Shown: positions 1-9,148, numbered from the stretch's first letter. The stretch is DNA of 64,000 bases from Brevibacillus choshinensis (GCF_001420695.1 NZ_LJJB01000010.1:1061131-1125130), one strand, 5' to 3'. Notes: generated by a model not told the origin, from the sequence alone. Made by a program: numbers and translations.

Positions 1-153
1 TACTTCCTGACGAGTTTCTCCTGTTACATAGCGCTTCGCTGCCGCCAGCAGCAATGGGTACAACGAGCTGGATCGCAGGACACTTTCCTTGATCTGTTCG
101 TCTCGCGCTATCGTTCGCAAGACCTCCGCCGTTATTTGCTCATCGATCGTCAT
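1..153 (-). CDS. N-terminal part of a probable proline dehydrogenase (cut by window edge)
   Basis: The ATG at 153 follows an AGGGAGAG ribosome binding site, and 51 codons run off the left edge without a stop. The visible peptide ends in a segment reading AAAKRYVTGETRQEV. This resembles the N-terminal region of Bacillales proline dehydrogenases, where a 'RFVAGET' stretch precedes the TIM barrel. That family oxidises proline to pyrroline-5-carboxylate with FAD. No catalytic residue is visible in this fragment, so the assignment rests on the N-terminal pattern alone. It is divergent from the MocR regulator at 279, whose family often controls a neighbouring metabolic gene. Confidence 0.5.
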   Translation of the reverse strand, partial: MTIDEQITAEVLRTIARDEQIKESVLRSSSLYPLLLAAAKRYVTGETRQEV

Positions 154-278
154 TTTTTTCTCTCCCTTCACGCCGTGTGTTCTTCTCCTGTCCACCCTAC
201 CATGGTAAGCTGAAGTCGATTAGATCCAGTTTGCGGCGACTTTTACAGATCCAGTTTTTCGAGGAGGTCTCACACGTT

Positions 279-1694
279 TTGGCATGGCTCACGATTGATC
301 GAGAAAAGCCGATTCCTTTGATCCGGCAACTATTTACAGAATTGCGTGCGAATATTTTGCGCGGGGATTGGCAGGCGGGACAAAAACTACCCTCAACTCG
401 CAAATTGGCGGAAGAACTGAAGATTTCCCGCAATGTCGCGGTAGATGCGTATGAGCAGTTGTACGCGGAGGGTTATATTGAAAGCAGGCAAGGTTCGGGG
501 TACTACGTTTCCGCTGGAATTTATCTGGAGCAACATGCACGCCACGGAACAGATGCGATCCTCTCTATCAGCGAGGCTTCCACAGATTCTACGACTTCAA
601 CGATCGATTTTCGTTCAGGTGTACCTGCATTGGAGCTTTTTCCCCGTACGACCTGGGGGAAAATCGTACAGCGGGTCTGTCAGGATGCCCCTCTCTCCGC
701 ATTTGGATACGGACGCCCCGAAGGTCGCCTCGAGCTGCGTCAGGTAATCTGCCGCTATCTTTATCGAACACGCGGTGTCCAGTGCAGACCGGAGCAAATC
801 GTGATCACTTCTGGAGCCACGCAAGCGCTCACGCTGATTGCCAAGGTGCTTTTGACAAAGGGCAGCAGCGTCGTCATCGAGGATCCGATTACCCAAGACA
901 TTCAGACCATCTTCAAGGCAACCGGGGCCGTACTGCAGCCTGTCCCTACCGATGATTTGGGGCTTGTGACGGAGCAATTGCCTGGTACTGAGGCTCATCC
1001 TCCGAGTTTTGTCTTCGTCACGCCTTCGCATCAGTTTCCATTAGGGGGAACCTTACCCATCCAGCGTCGTCTGCAGCTGATCCGTTATGCTCGCGAAACA
1101 GACTGCTACATCGTCGAGGACGACTACGACAGTGAATTCCGCTACGACAGTGCACCAATCAGTTCTCTGCAAGGGCTGGCGGAGGAGCGAGTCATTTACA
1201 TCGGTTCGTTTAGCAAAATCCTTTCCCCTGGGTTGAGACTCGGCTATCTCGTCCTGCCAACCGAACTGGTCGAGCGCTACCAGAACGCCAAATGGTTTTC
1301 CGATCTGCACACCTCTACCCTCGATCAACTCTCCCTCGCTACTTTCATCGAGGAAGGACATTTGGAAAAATACATCAATCGGGTGAAAAAGCTGTACCGA
1401 AAACGTAGGCAGACGCTCGTCCATGCCCTGGAACGAACCTTTTCCGAGACGAGAGGCTTTCGTATTCTGGGGGCATCCGCCGGGTTGCACATCGTAGTGT
1501 CGTTTGCAGGAATCCACTTTACTCCCGAGCTGCTGGAGAAACTGAGTGACGCTGGCGTTCGGGTCTATCCTGTCGAGGAACATGCGATTTGTCCTGGCAG
1601 ACACACCGACAAGCTGATTATCGGGTACGGAAACGTCTCTGAGGAGAAGATCGAGGAGGGCGTCAAGAGGCTCTACTCGGTGCTGTCTTTCTGA
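279..1694 (+). CDS. MocR/PdxR family transcriptional regulator (GntR HTH fused to aminotransferase-like domain)
   Basis: A GntR-type winged helix (about residues 8-75, with KLPSTRKLAEEL and the recognition-helix pattern) is followed by a fold-type I aminotransferase domain. That domain contains ITSGATQAL, VEDDYDSEFRYD and the PLP-lysine region IGSFSKILSPGLRLGY. MocR proteins bind PLP through this lysine and regulate vitamin B6, amine or amino acid genes. I chose the TTG at 279 because GAGGAGGT lies 10 bases upstream; the protein is then about 471 residues, the usual family length. The longer frame opening at 177 has no ribosome binding site. The target is unknown, but the divergent gene at 153 is the obvious candidate. 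Confidence 0.9.
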   Translation: MAWLTIDREKPIPLIRQLFTELRANILRGDWQAGQKLPSTRKLAEELKISRNVAVDAYEQLYAEGYIESRQGSGYYVSAGIYLEQHARHGTDAILSISEASTDSTTSTIDFRSGVPALELFPRTTWGKIVQRVCQDAPLSAFGYGRPEGRLELRQVICRYLYRTRGVQCRPEQIVITSGATQALTLIAKVLLTKGSSVVIEDPITQDIQTIFKATGAVLQPVPTDDLGLVTEQLPGTEAHPPSFVFVTPSHQFPLGGTLPIQRRLQLIRYARETDCYIVEDDYDSEFRYDSAPISSLQGLAEERVIYIGSFSKILSPGLRLGYLVLPTELVERYQNAKWFSDLHTSTLDQLSLATFIEEGHLEKYINRVKKLYRKRRQTLVHALERTFSETRGFRILGASAGLHIVVSFAGIHFTPELLEKLSDAGVRVYPVEEHAICPGRHTDKLIIGYGNVSEEKIEEGVKRLYSVLSF

Positions 1695-1731
1695 AAGCGA
1701 TGGGGAACGTGTACACATCCCCTCGCTTCTA

Positions 1732-2208
1732 TTACTTCTTTTTCGCTAGTTCAAAATACTGCCCAAATTCTTTGTCGCATCCCTTTAACTGATACCCGAT
1801 TTGACCATTCTTCTCTTGTTTTTCCTCGATCCCTTCACACTTGGTGACTTGGCGACTTCTATTATTCCCGCCATAAGCATCCATCGAGTCGTCGTAGGTA
1901 TACTCGATTCCTTTTCCATCGTAGACCAATTCATCAAAAATAGGATCGCCTTCTGTCGTATAGCTCGTGATGCGCACTTGGTCTGCATTTTGTTGGTCGA
2001 CGTTTTTGATGAACTGCTCCCATCTTTCCCAATTGGAAATCTTGCCGTGCAGGTTGACGACATCCCCATTTTTGATGGCCTGCTCAGAGCGATAGGGCTT
2101 CGTCAGCTCTGGAAATGCCGACTGTATTTCATCCGTTCCTGGCTGCTCTTCCGTTCCGCAGGCAGCCAGAAAACAAACGGCTACCACTAGCATGGACATT
2201 CTCTTCAT
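1732..2208 (-). CDS. DUF4362 family lipoprotein
   Basis: The protein begins MKRMSMLVVAVCFLAACG, a lipoprotein signal peptide with lipobox LAAC, so it should be anchored to the outer face of the membrane after lipidation. The mature part carries features I associate with DUF4362: NGDVVNLHGKISNWERWEQF, a TTEGDPIF stretch, and a late cysteine pair (KCEG ... LKGCDKEF). The function of the family is not known. I chose the ATG at 2208 because it directly precedes the signal peptide and AAAGGAG lies 12 bases upstream. The reading frame is open to 2271, but that extension has no ribosome binding site. Confidence 0.75.
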   Translation of the reverse strand: MKRMSMLVVAVCFLAACGTEEQPGTDEIQSAFPELTKPYRSEQAIKNGDVVNLHGKISNWERWEQFIKNVDQQNADQVRITSYTTEGDPIFDELVYDGKGIEYTYDDSMDAYGGNNRSRQVTKCEGIEEKQEKNGQIGYQLKGCDKEFGQYFELAKKK

Positions 2209-2307
2209 CAGCGTGTTTCGCTCCTTTACCTCTTTGCATCGTATATCGTGTATACGAACTGGTTTCTCCATTCGTTTCGAAGCATCGTGATTTGAATCAA
2301 ATAGAAA

Positions 2308-2353
2308 AAAGCCAATCCCCCATGAGCCGTTGCGCCCATGAGTGATTGGCTTT
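2308..2353 (-). terminator. Rho-independent terminator of the small Tyr/Pro-rich protein gene
   Basis: A ten-base stem (AAAGCCAATC paired with GATTGGCTTT) closes a 26-base loop. Read on the minus strand it is followed by a T-rich run, just past the stop of the gene ending at 2388. Confidence 0.7.
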
Positions 2354-2387
2354 CAAAAAAAGGACCTTCTATGAATTCCAGACTACA

Positions 2388-2594
2388 CTAATATCTACGG
2401 CGTCGGCAGCATTCCGGCGGACAGTTCCTACAGTGGTCAGGACACCTAAATCTTCTTATTCGATAACGCCCTTGGCCTGATTCTGGTGGAGGATATCCCG
2501 GCCTTTGCGATGGAGAATAAGAAGATGGATAATAGGCAGATTGGTTGTAAGACGAAGACTGGGATGACGACCAATTCGAACTCGGATAATACAT
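2388..2594 (-). CDS. Small Tyr/Ser/Pro-rich protein with basic Cys-rich tail, probable spore coat type
   Basis: A 68-residue protein with two halves: an N-terminal low-complexity part rich in Y, S, P and Q (MYYPSSNWSSSQSSSYNQS), and a C-terminal part packed with Arg and Cys (CPDHC, CPPECCRRRRY). Such compositions are common in Bacillales spore coat and crust proteins, where Tyr and Cys allow cross-linking, but I recognise no named family. The ATG at 2594 has an AGAGGG site about 8 bases upstream. The frame is open to 2654 without another good start. There is no signal peptide, which would fit assembly from the mother cell. The spore role is an inference from composition. Confidence 0.55.
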   Translation of the reverse strand: MYYPSSNWSSSQSSSYNQSAYYPSSYSPSQRPGYPPPESGQGRYRIRRFRCPDHCRNCPPECCRRRRY

Positions 2595-2797
2595 GCTGTC
2601 GCCCTCTTTCCTTTTAAAATTTGGATGACTATATGTGTATATGCAGGGGAGCATTTACCCGCATAGACCAGTAACCATCCAAGAGAGCAAAATAAGGTAG
2701 CTACCTATGCCAATTTTCGTTATGACCAAACTATGCATATCCAAAATTACATGTTTTCGTTATATTATTGAAAAAAACAAGCAGGGAGAGGCTTGAT

Positions 2798-3370
2798 ATG
2801 TCCGCACAAGAACAAGCTCAAAAACCAGTACGTTTTCTCGAAGGGGAACGCGTCTATTTGCGTCCTATTGGATTGGATGATACGGATTGGTATTTCCGTT
2901 CTTTATACAGCCGGGAGGGACGTAGACTAACAGGTACGCAAAAGCATTACTCACGTGAGCAAATCCAGCAGTACATCGAGAGCAAGGCACAGGATTCCTC
3001 CAGTGTGCTGCTGCTCATCGCGCAACGGGACAACGACCAAGTGATCGGAGATATTCAGATCGGCGGCATCGACACCTTTAACCGGAATGCCTTCATCCGC
3101 ATTTCAATCGATCAGCAGGGTCATCAAGGAAAAGGATTTGGTAGTGAAGCAATGCGCCTCATGCTGGGCTACGGATTTGGCATTCTTAATCTACATCGGA
3201 TTGAGCTAAATGTCTTTGCCTACAACGAGCGTGCGATCCATACGTATGAAAAGCTCGGATTTCAGCGGGAAGGTGTGCAGCGCCAAGCCCTCTTCTACAA
3301 TCACACCTATCACGACTCTATTCTCATGTCGATGCTGGCAGAAGAATATCGAGCGAAGTACCTCGGGTAA
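2798..3370 (+). CDS. GNAT family N-acetyltransferase (RimJ/RimL type)
   Basis: A 190-residue acetyltransferase. The opening FLEGERVYLRPIGLDD is the usual start of RimJ/RimL-type GNAT proteins. The acetyl-CoA loop is visible as HQGKGFGSEAMRLMLGYGF, and the C-terminal NERAIHTYEKLGFQREG is the last conserved GNAT motif. Substrate cannot be read from sequence; related enzymes acetylate protein N-termini, amino-sugars or antibiotics. I placed the start at the ATG at 2798, with AGGGAGAGG upstream, rather than at 2768. The gene stands alone between oppositely oriented or unrelated neighbours, so context gives no clue. Confidence 0.85.
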   Translation: MSAQEQAQKPVRFLEGERVYLRPIGLDDTDWYFRSLYSREGRRLTGTQKHYSREQIQQYIESKAQDSSSVLLLIAQRDNDQVIGDIQIGGIDTFNRNAFIRISIDQQGHQGKGFGSEAMRLMLGYGFGILNLHRIELNVFAYNERAIHTYEKLGFQREGVQRQALFYNHTYHDSILMSMLAEEYRAKYLG

Positions 3371-3423
3371 AAGAAAAAAGGGTCAGGATTGCTGACTCGA
3401 TAGACGAAAGAGGCAGCGTGCAG

Positions 3424-4755
3424 ATGACAATCAAATCAGCACTGGAAGAATACTTGAAATGCTACGAGGAACGTGGATATTTTAGCGGTTCCCTGCTCAT
3501 TGCCCGAAACAAGGAAATCCTCCTACAAAAAGCAATAGGCTACGCTAACCTCGAACACAATGCACCAAACACAACCAAAACGAAATTTCGAATCGGCTCC
3601 ATCACAAAGAGCTTTACAGCTATGGCCATTCTACTACTCTGCCAAAAAGGTGTCCTGCATCTGGAAGATCCGATCAACCTCCACTTGGATGGTCTGGCCT
3701 CTGGGGATAAAGTGACCATTCATCACCTGCTCACCCATACTTCAGGAATCCCGAACTTTACGAGTTTTCCGGATTATTGGTCGACCACCATGAGAATGCC
3801 GTCGACGCTGCCCGAGATCATCCGATCCTTTGCTCAACTTCCCTTAGACTTTACACCTGGCACTCGCTATCACTACTCGAATTCCGGTTACATCCTGCTG
3901 ACAGCCATCATCGAGAAAGCTTCATGCACTTCCTACGCAAACTATCTGCGGGAAAATATCTGGGCTCCTTTAGGAATGGTAGACACGGGATGCGAGGAGC
4001 ATCGCTCCGTGATCAAAGGACTGGCGACTGGATACACCGCCTGGGAAGAGATCATCCATTCAGAGTACATGGATATGACCATCCCCCGCGGTGCCTACGG
4101 AATGTATTCTACGGTAGAGGACTTGTGGAAATGGGATCAAGCGTTATACACAGAAAAGCTCATCGATGCGGAGTGGTTAGCCAAAATGTTTGAGCCTTAC
4201 CAGTTCGGTTACGGCTACGGATGGGCCGTCGACCAACAGGCTGGAAAAAAGGTTATCAGCCATTTTGGAGACATAAACGGATTTCATAGTGACATGTACC
4301 GCATAGTGGATGATCAGCTGGTCGTCATCGCGTTAAGCAACGTAAACCTAACGCCCGTTACGAAATTGACGAGGGATTTGGTCAAAATCACAGCTGGGGA
4401 AGAGCTTCATCAACCCCTTTCATTGATCAGCAGCTTCATGAAAGAAACTCCTGAGGCGATCAATCGCAGCGTCGGTACTTATGTAGACAGCAAAGATGAG
4501 AGGATGAAGGTGGAAATCACAGAAGAGCCCCACGGTATCTTTGTTACTCATCCCAAAATGTACGGAGTCCCTTACAAATTCCGGTTGCATCTCGTCGCTC
4601 AGTCTGAGGAATCAATCGAATGGATCACGGGTATTGTGTACGAAACCTTCAAGGTGCACCTCCAAGCAGATCAAAGCATTCGCAAGCTTACCTTCACAGA
4701 CGAGTATGGAAAGGTATATAGACTTACGCTTTCTGCCACAGCAAAAAGGAGCTGA
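3424..4755 (+). CDS. Serine hydrolase of the beta-lactamase / penicillin-binding-protein-like family
   Basis: A 443-residue class C beta-lactamase-like serine hydrolase. The nucleophile motif SITK (Ser-x-x-Lys) lies near residue 60, the second motif is YHYSNSGY (Tyr-Ser-Asn), and the third is HFGDINGF, where HxG replaces KTG as in esterase and D-aminopeptidase-like members. A C-terminal lipocalin-like extension follows (about 330-443). There is no signal peptide, so it is probably cytoplasmic. Family members include peptidases, esterases and lactamases, and the substrate cannot be assigned. I prefer the ATG at 3424 (AAAGAGG 10 bases upstream) over the GTG at 3418. A shared terminator follows. 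Confidence 0.85.
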   Translation: MTIKSALEEYLKCYEERGYFSGSLLIARNKEILLQKAIGYANLEHNAPNTTKTKFRIGSITKSFTAMAILLLCQKGVLHLEDPINLHLDGLASGDKVTIHHLLTHTSGIPNFTSFPDYWSTTMRMPSTLPEIIRSFAQLPLDFTPGTRYHYSNSGYILLTAIIEKASCTSYANYLRENIWAPLGMVDTGCEEHRSVIKGLATGYTAWEEIIHSEYMDMTIPRGAYGMYSTVEDLWKWDQALYTEKLIDAEWLAKMFEPYQFGYGYGWAVDQQAGKKVISHFGDINGFHSDMYRIVDDQLVVIALSNVNLTPVTKLTRDLVKITAGEELHQPLSLISSFMKETPEAINRSVGTYVDSKDERMKVEITEEPHGIFVTHPKMYGVPYKFRLHLVAQSEESIEWITGIVYETFKVHLQADQSIRKLTFTDEYGKVYRLTLSATAKRS

Positions 4756-4775
4756 TCGATTTCAGCTCCTTTTTT
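4743..4775. terminator. Bidirectional terminator between the serine hydrolase and mrfB
   Basis: AAAAAGGAGCTGA and TCAGCTCCTTTTTT form a near-perfect stem with a 6-base loop, T-rich on both strands. It lies between the convergent stops at 4755 and 4775. Confidence 0.85.
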
Positions 4776-6115
4776 CAGATCATTCCACGCCTATCTTCCT
4801 TTGCTTCGAGGCGCTCTATCCGTTTTTGATAGGCAAGTGCTTCTGCCTTTGAGCGATTGCGCAGCAAGCTCCCCCGCTTCTTCCACTGCTCATAAGCATG
4901 ACGAGTGTAGTGCAACGCCTTTTCCCAGTCCTTGAGTTGGTGCTCACATAGCTTTGCCGCCTCGATATAGACTTCTTCCGGCACGTAACCAGGTGACTTC
5001 ATGCACGATTCCCATACCTGCAGAGCACGCTGCCAGTCTTTCTTCTTTTTGTACAGATGTCCGACCGCTAGCTTGGCCCGGGCGCTCCACGGTTGGTCAC
5101 TGCGGGCAACCGTCTGATACGCCTGCATCGCCGTTTCTCCATCCCCGAGCGCTTCGTACCACCGTGCGATTTCATAGCGTTCTGCCTGCGACACCTCTTC
5201 GCGCTCATACGCAAGCAACAGGCGGGACACATGAATGTAAAGGGTGATCAGTGACAGCACGTCGATTTCATTGTGCCGCAGCACACCCTCGATCACGTCC
5301 GGGTCCTTGGAATGGAGGAAATCGAAATAGCGGACAGGAGCCAAATACCCTGGCAAATCATCTTGCCGATAGACATCCAGCTTTTCCTGCTCGATAATTG
5401 CCAGACGGCACGACTCCAGCTCGTCTTTCCACAATCTTCTCGCGCCGTGAAGCAAATCCAGATGACCAAACGTCGGCAACGCCTGCACCTGATCCCGGAT
5501 CAACGTATGCCGGGTCCGCACCTGTGGCCAGTCAAACGACTTGCCGTTAAAAGTAACCAGGTGGGACGACTGCTTCGCTTGCTCCAAAAAGGAATGGTAC
5601 AGCGTCACTTCCGCGTGAGGAGCCGGCAAAAAATGCTGGCGAACCACTACTTCCTCTCCCTCGACACGACTGTAACCCAAAAGAAAGACGGTGTTGCCTG
5701 CTCCCCCAGACAAGCCGGTCGTCTCCGTGTCAAAAAACAGCAGGTCTTCCGCCCGCCTCCCTGCAGCTGACAACGGATGCTGCCTGCCGGACGCCTCCCA
5801 AGCAGCGATCGTGTCGTGCAGCTGGGCAAAGGCGTACGCTCCATGCTGCTGACGGAGCGGGTAGCGGACTTCGCGGATCATCACGTGCTCATCTTCCCAA
5901 ATGAATGGAGTGGCCTGCATGCTCTGCCACCTGTCTGCAAAAGGAATGTCAGGCTGCACGACTTCATCGGTGGCTCCATTTGCGCTGGTCGCTACATGTG
6001 CCGTTACAGTCGTCGCTTCCGATAACTCCGCTGATTCCTGTGCCAGTTCTTGGCTCTTGTCCGTTTCCTTGACGAGATGTCCCTTCATCCGTTGCAGCTT
6101 GGATTTAAGAGACAT
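4775..6115 (-). CDS. mrfB: MrfB (YprB) exonuclease, RNase H-like DEDD fold
   Basis: A 446-residue protein with an RNase H-like 3'-5' exonuclease domain: FFDTETTGLSGG carries the first acidic pair, LVTFNGKSFDWPQVRTR the second motif, and HNEIDVLSLITLY the last. A C-terminal stretch (about 310-430) contains TPR-like helices. In Bacillus subtilis YprB was renamed MrfB and works with the helicase MrfA to repair mitomycin C adducts. The ATG at 6115 has AAGGAGG 8 bases upstream and overlaps the end of mrfA by 11 bases, so translation is probably coupled. The N-terminal 60 residues before the nuclease are low-complexity and variable. Confidence 0.88.
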   Translation of the reverse strand: MSLKSKLQRMKGHLVKETDKSQELAQESAELSEATTVTAHVATSANGATDEVVQPDIPFADRWQSMQATPFIWEDEHVMIREVRYPLRQQHGAYAFAQLHDTIAAWEASGRQHPLSAAGRRAEDLLFFDTETTGLSGGAGNTVFLLGYSRVEGEEVVVRQHFLPAPHAEVTLYHSFLEQAKQSSHLVTFNGKSFDWPQVRTRHTLIRDQVQALPTFGHLDLLHGARRLWKDELESCRLAIIEQEKLDVYRQDDLPGYLAPVRYFDFLHSKDPDVIEGVLRHNEIDVLSLITLYIHVSRLLLAYEREEVSQAERYEIARWYEALGDGETAMQAYQTVARSDQPWSARAKLAVGHLYKKKKDWQRALQVWESCMKSPGYVPEEVYIEAAKLCEHQLKDWEKALHYTRHAYEQWKKRGSLLRNRSKAEALAYQKRIERLEAKEDRRGMI

Positions 6116-8387
6116 ACGCACTTCCTCCTTGGGCGACCCGAAGCAGCGTCATAGCTAGCTCCTTGGTACCGTCATCCGTTGCTCCCACACAAGATGGACA
6201 GCCTGATTCGCATGGACATGAAGTAATCATCCGCTCGGCCTGAGTGAGAATTGTCTCCATGTCTTTGTACACCTGCTCGGAAAGGCCGATACCACCTGGA
6301 TAGCGGTCGTACAAAAAAATCGTAGGTTCTTGGGAATGAACGGCCTTGCGCTGCGGAATGACGTGCAAATCCATCGGGTCGCACATGACGAACAGCGGCG
6401 CCACGTGCTGGAGCACATGAGCCAGACCAACCAGCCCACGCTCCACATCCTCCGTGCCGATTTCCTCTAGCAGCGTATCCGAAAAGCCAATCCACGCGGC
6501 ATTTGTATGCAGCTCTTCCTCTGGCAAATGAATCGGGCCCGATCCGATATTTTCATGCGTCTCAAATTTGATTTTCTTAAAAATGGTCGCCATCGCATGG
6601 ACCGACACTTCCCCGTAGGCAAAAGCGCTCTGTCCTTCGCGGCGGTACTGGTCCTGCTCCAATACTTTCAGCTGAACGGCCAGATTGGCATCGGTGTAGT
6701 AGTCGACAGCGACTTCCCGGACGTACGCCTTCTTTTCCTCGTAATCGAGCTTTTCGACTTGATACTGCGTCCCTTGATGCAAGTAGATGGCTTCGTCGTG
6801 CAACAGCGTCATCGAACTGAATCGGTCCATTTCCCCGATGACTCGCTCATTTCCCCGTTCGCTAATGTCGATGATCACTACGTTTTCCTGTGAGGCTGAC
6901 CGCAGACTGATGTTGTGTGCCGGGAACGAGTCGTTCATCCAAAACCATTTGCCTTTGGAATGATGCAGCACTTGCTCCTCCGTCAAAAACTCCAGAATCT
7001 CCACGATCTCCGCACGCCCAAACAGATCCCCCTCGCGAAACGGCAGTTCGTAGGCCGCACACTTCAGATGATCGACGAGAATGATCAGATTGTCCGGATT
7101 GATGCGTGCTGTCTCCGGACTACGGTCAAAAAAGTACTCCGGGTGCGAAATGACGTACTGATCGAGTGGTGTGGAGCTGCCGACCATGACGACGACTGAC
7201 TCTCCTTGACGTCTACCTGCCCGTCCCGCCTGCTGCCATGTACTGGCAACCGAGCCTGGATACCCAGTAATGACACACGCTTGCAGTTGTCCGATATCTA
7301 CTCCCAGCTCCAGCGCATTCGTGCTGACGACACCCATGATGTCACCGTTGCGCAAGCCCCGCTCGATTTCCCTCCGCTGGCTGGGCAAATAACCTCCACG
7401 ATAGCCTTGGATCGTCTTGGGTCCGAGCTTGCGCTTGATCAGCTCCTGTAGGTACGTGAGCAAAATTTCGACGCGGACACGGCTGCGAGCAAACAGAATG
7501 GTCTGAATGCCATTGACGAGAAATTGCTCCGTGATGTCGCGCGCCTCCAAGGTAGCACTTCGTCTGATGTTCAACTGCAGGTTGACCACCGGAGGATTGT
7601 AGAACAGAAAATGCTTGATCCCCGCAGGCGCGCCGTTGTTGTCCACAAGCTCCATCTGTTCTTCTGTCAAAAGCTCAGCGAGTTCTTTTGGATTGGCGAT
7701 CGTAGCTGACGTGCAAATAAATTGCGGATGACTTCCGTAAAAAGCGCAAATCCGTTTTAACCTGCGAATGACATTTGCGACGTGGCTGCCGAACACGCCG
7801 CGATATGTATGTAGCTCGTCAATGACGACGTATTTAAGATGCTCGAAAAAGGATACCCACTTGGTGTGGTGAGGCAAAATGGCGGAGTGCAGCATGTCCG
7901 GGTTGGTAATGACGATGTTGCCTGCCTTACGCACCATTTGCCGGATGTTGGCGGGTGTGTCCCCATCGTACGTCTCTGATTTGATGGACAACCCCATCTC
8001 CGTAATCAGCTCGTGGAGCTCGCTTTTTTGGTCCTGTGCCAGTGCTTTGGTCGGGAACAAATAGAGCGCACGCGCCTGTGAATCTTCCGACAAGGTCTGG
8101 ATGATCGGCAGGTGGTAGCACATGCTTTTTCCCGAAGCCGTCGGAGTCACGGCTACGATGTTTTTCCCTTCGCGCACATGGCGAAAGGATGTTTCTTGAT
8201 GCGTATATAAAGAAGTAATTCCTCTCTTTTCGAGGGCTTCCCGGATTCGTACATCCAGCTGGCTCGGGAACGAAACTGTTTTGGCTTCTCGCGCAGGTAT
8301 CGTTCTCCAGTGCGCAATATTGGACAAGAATCGCTCGTCCTGTCTAAAGCTTTCGAGGATCTCGGTCATGCTTTTTTTCATTTTCAT
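6105..8387 (-). CDS. mrfA: MrfA (YprA) DEXH-box helicase with C-terminal zinc-binding DUF1998 domain
   Basis: A superfamily 2 helicase of about 760 residues. Motif I is TPTASGKS, motif II is DELH, motif III is TSATIANP, and motif VI is QQAGRAGRRQG. The C-terminal DUF1998-type region carries a four-cysteine cluster (CPCESGCPSC) that in the B. subtilis protein binds zinc and is needed for activity. MrfA is a 3'-5' DNA helicase that acts with MrfB, independently of UvrABC, on mitomycin C lesions. I use the ATG at 8387, because AGAAGG lies about 8 bases upstream; the frame also opens with a GTG at 8396. The two-gene order is the same as in B. subtilis. Confidence 0.9.
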   Translation of the reverse strand: MKMKKSMTEILESFRQDERFLSNIAHWRTIPAREAKTVSFPSQLDVRIREALEKRGITSLYTHQETSFRHVREGKNIVAVTPTASGKSMCYHLPIIQTLSEDSQARALYLFPTKALAQDQKSELHELITEMGLSIKSETYDGDTPANIRQMVRKAGNIVITNPDMLHSAILPHHTKWVSFFEHLKYVVIDELHTYRGVFGSHVANVIRRLKRICAFYGSHPQFICTSATIANPKELAELLTEEQMELVDNNGAPAGIKHFLFYNPPVVNLQLNIRRSATLEARDITEQFLVNGIQTILFARSRVRVEILLTYLQELIKRKLGPKTIQGYRGGYLPSQRREIERGLRNGDIMGVVSTNALELGVDIGQLQACVITGYPGSVASTWQQAGRAGRRQGESVVVMVGSSTPLDQYVISHPEYFFDRSPETARINPDNLIILVDHLKCAAYELPFREGDLFGRAEIVEILEFLTEEQVLHHSKGKWFWMNDSFPAHNISLRSASQENVVIIDISERGNERVIGEMDRFSSMTLLHDEAIYLHQGTQYQVEKLDYEEKKAYVREVAVDYYTDANLAVQLKVLEQDQYRREGQSAFAYGEVSVHAMATIFKKIKFETHENIGSGPIHLPEEELHTNAAWIGFSDTLLEEIGTEDVERGLVGLAHVLQHVAPLFVMCDPMDLHVIPQRKAVHSQEPTIFLYDRYPGGIGLSEQVYKDMETILTQAERMITSCPCESGCPSCVGATDDGTKELAMTLLRVAQGGSAYVS

Positions 8388-8668
8388 CGACGTCACCTTC
8401 TTTGATTCAATTTTACGAATGGATGTTCGCGATGTAAATGAATTGTTTTTTTCCAGTATGCACTTTCGTAATCATTCATTCTAGATAAACCACGTTTCGG
8501 GAAGACCCGGAATGATTTCGGCAGCGGCGAGAGCTATGGCTCTGCTCAATGAAGAAAGTCAGTCACTGATTGTTCTTCACAAACAAAAGCATTCTGATCG
8601 CACAAAGGCGTGGTCAGAATGCTTTTTTGTACAGTCATTTGTTATAATGAAAAAGGGTGATATATGCT
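8388..8668. other. Intergenic region with a hairpin before the MarR gene
   Basis: About 280 bases lie between the divergent mrfA and marR starts. They contain a 13-bp stem hairpin (8585-8626) and a TATAAT at 8643-8648 without a convincing -35 box. A short open frame from 8511 has no ribosome binding site and runs into the hairpin. I see no other gene. Confidence 0.5.
8585..8628 (+). terminator. Hairpin with T-run upstream of the MarR gene
   Basis: AAAAGCATTCTGA and TCAGAATGCTTTT form a 13-bp perfect stem around a 16-base loop, followed by TTGT. It looks like a plus-strand terminator, although no plus-strand gene is visible directly upstream. It could also act as an attenuator for the gene at 8669. 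Confidence 0.6.
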
Positions 8669-9106
8669 ATGAACGATTTGCTTAAATATGCTTTTCGGAT
8701 TCGCACTGCCATGAATAAAATGCAACGAGATATTTCTATAGAAATGCAAAAACAATACGGTGTAGATCTGACTAGGCCCCAATGTTACCTGCTCTCACTC
8801 ATCTCCAATGAAGAGCCGTGCAAAATTACGAGTCTGGCTCAAAAACTGGGAGTGCGACCGAGCACGATTTCCACCATGATTAATCGACTGGTCGAAGATG
8901 GCTACGTGTCCCGAGAGTACGGCCATAACGATCGCCGGAATGTGTTGGTATCGATTACTGAGCGCGGGAAAGAAGTACTCAAGAGAGATGTAGAAAATTA
9001 CGGCAAGGTATTGCAGCAATTCATCGGTTCCTTGGAGACGAGCGAATTGGAATCGTTTACGCGAACATTCGAAAAAATTTCCTGCATTCATGAAATGAAA
9101 GCATAA
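8669..9106 (+). CDS. MarR family transcriptional regulator
   Basis: A 145-residue winged-helix protein with the MarR layout: an N-terminal dimerisation helix, a helix-turn-helix around KITSLAQKLGVRPSTISTMINRL, the wing with the DRRNVLVSITERGKE signature, and a C-terminal dimer helix. MarR proteins usually repress a neighbouring or own gene and release DNA on binding a phenolic ligand or on Cys oxidation. The ATG at 8669 has AGGG about 9 bases upstream and is preferred to the GTG at 8657. No regulated partner is obvious: the next gene is a convergent alcohol dehydrogenase. Confidence 0.88.
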   Translation: MNDLLKYAFRIRTAMNKMQRDISIEMQKQYGVDLTRPQCYLLSLISNEEPCKITSLAQKLGVRPSTISTMINRLVEDGYVSREYGHNDRRNVLVSITERGKEVLKRDVENYGKVLQQFIGSLETSELESFTRTFEKISCIHEMKA

Positions 9107-9114
9107 AAGTGAAA

Positions 9115-9148
9115 GTCCCTTGCAGGACAGATAGCTGCTGCAGGGGAC
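9115..9148 (+). terminator. Possible hairpin terminator after the MarR gene
   Basis: GTCCCTTGCAG pairs with CTGCAGGGGAC (11 bp with one T-G wobble) about 10 bases after the marR stop. No T-run follows, so termination is uncertain. Confidence 0.35.

Noticed and set aside
1700-1722. Hairpin GGGGA-AC-GTGTACAC-AT-CCCC after the MocR gene
   Set aside because: Short and without a clear T-run; a weak terminator at best.
8511-8684. Open frame of about 57 codons (MISAAARAMALLNEES ...) before the MarR gene
   Set aside because: No ribosome binding site, and it runs through the hairpin at 8585-8626 and into the MarR start.
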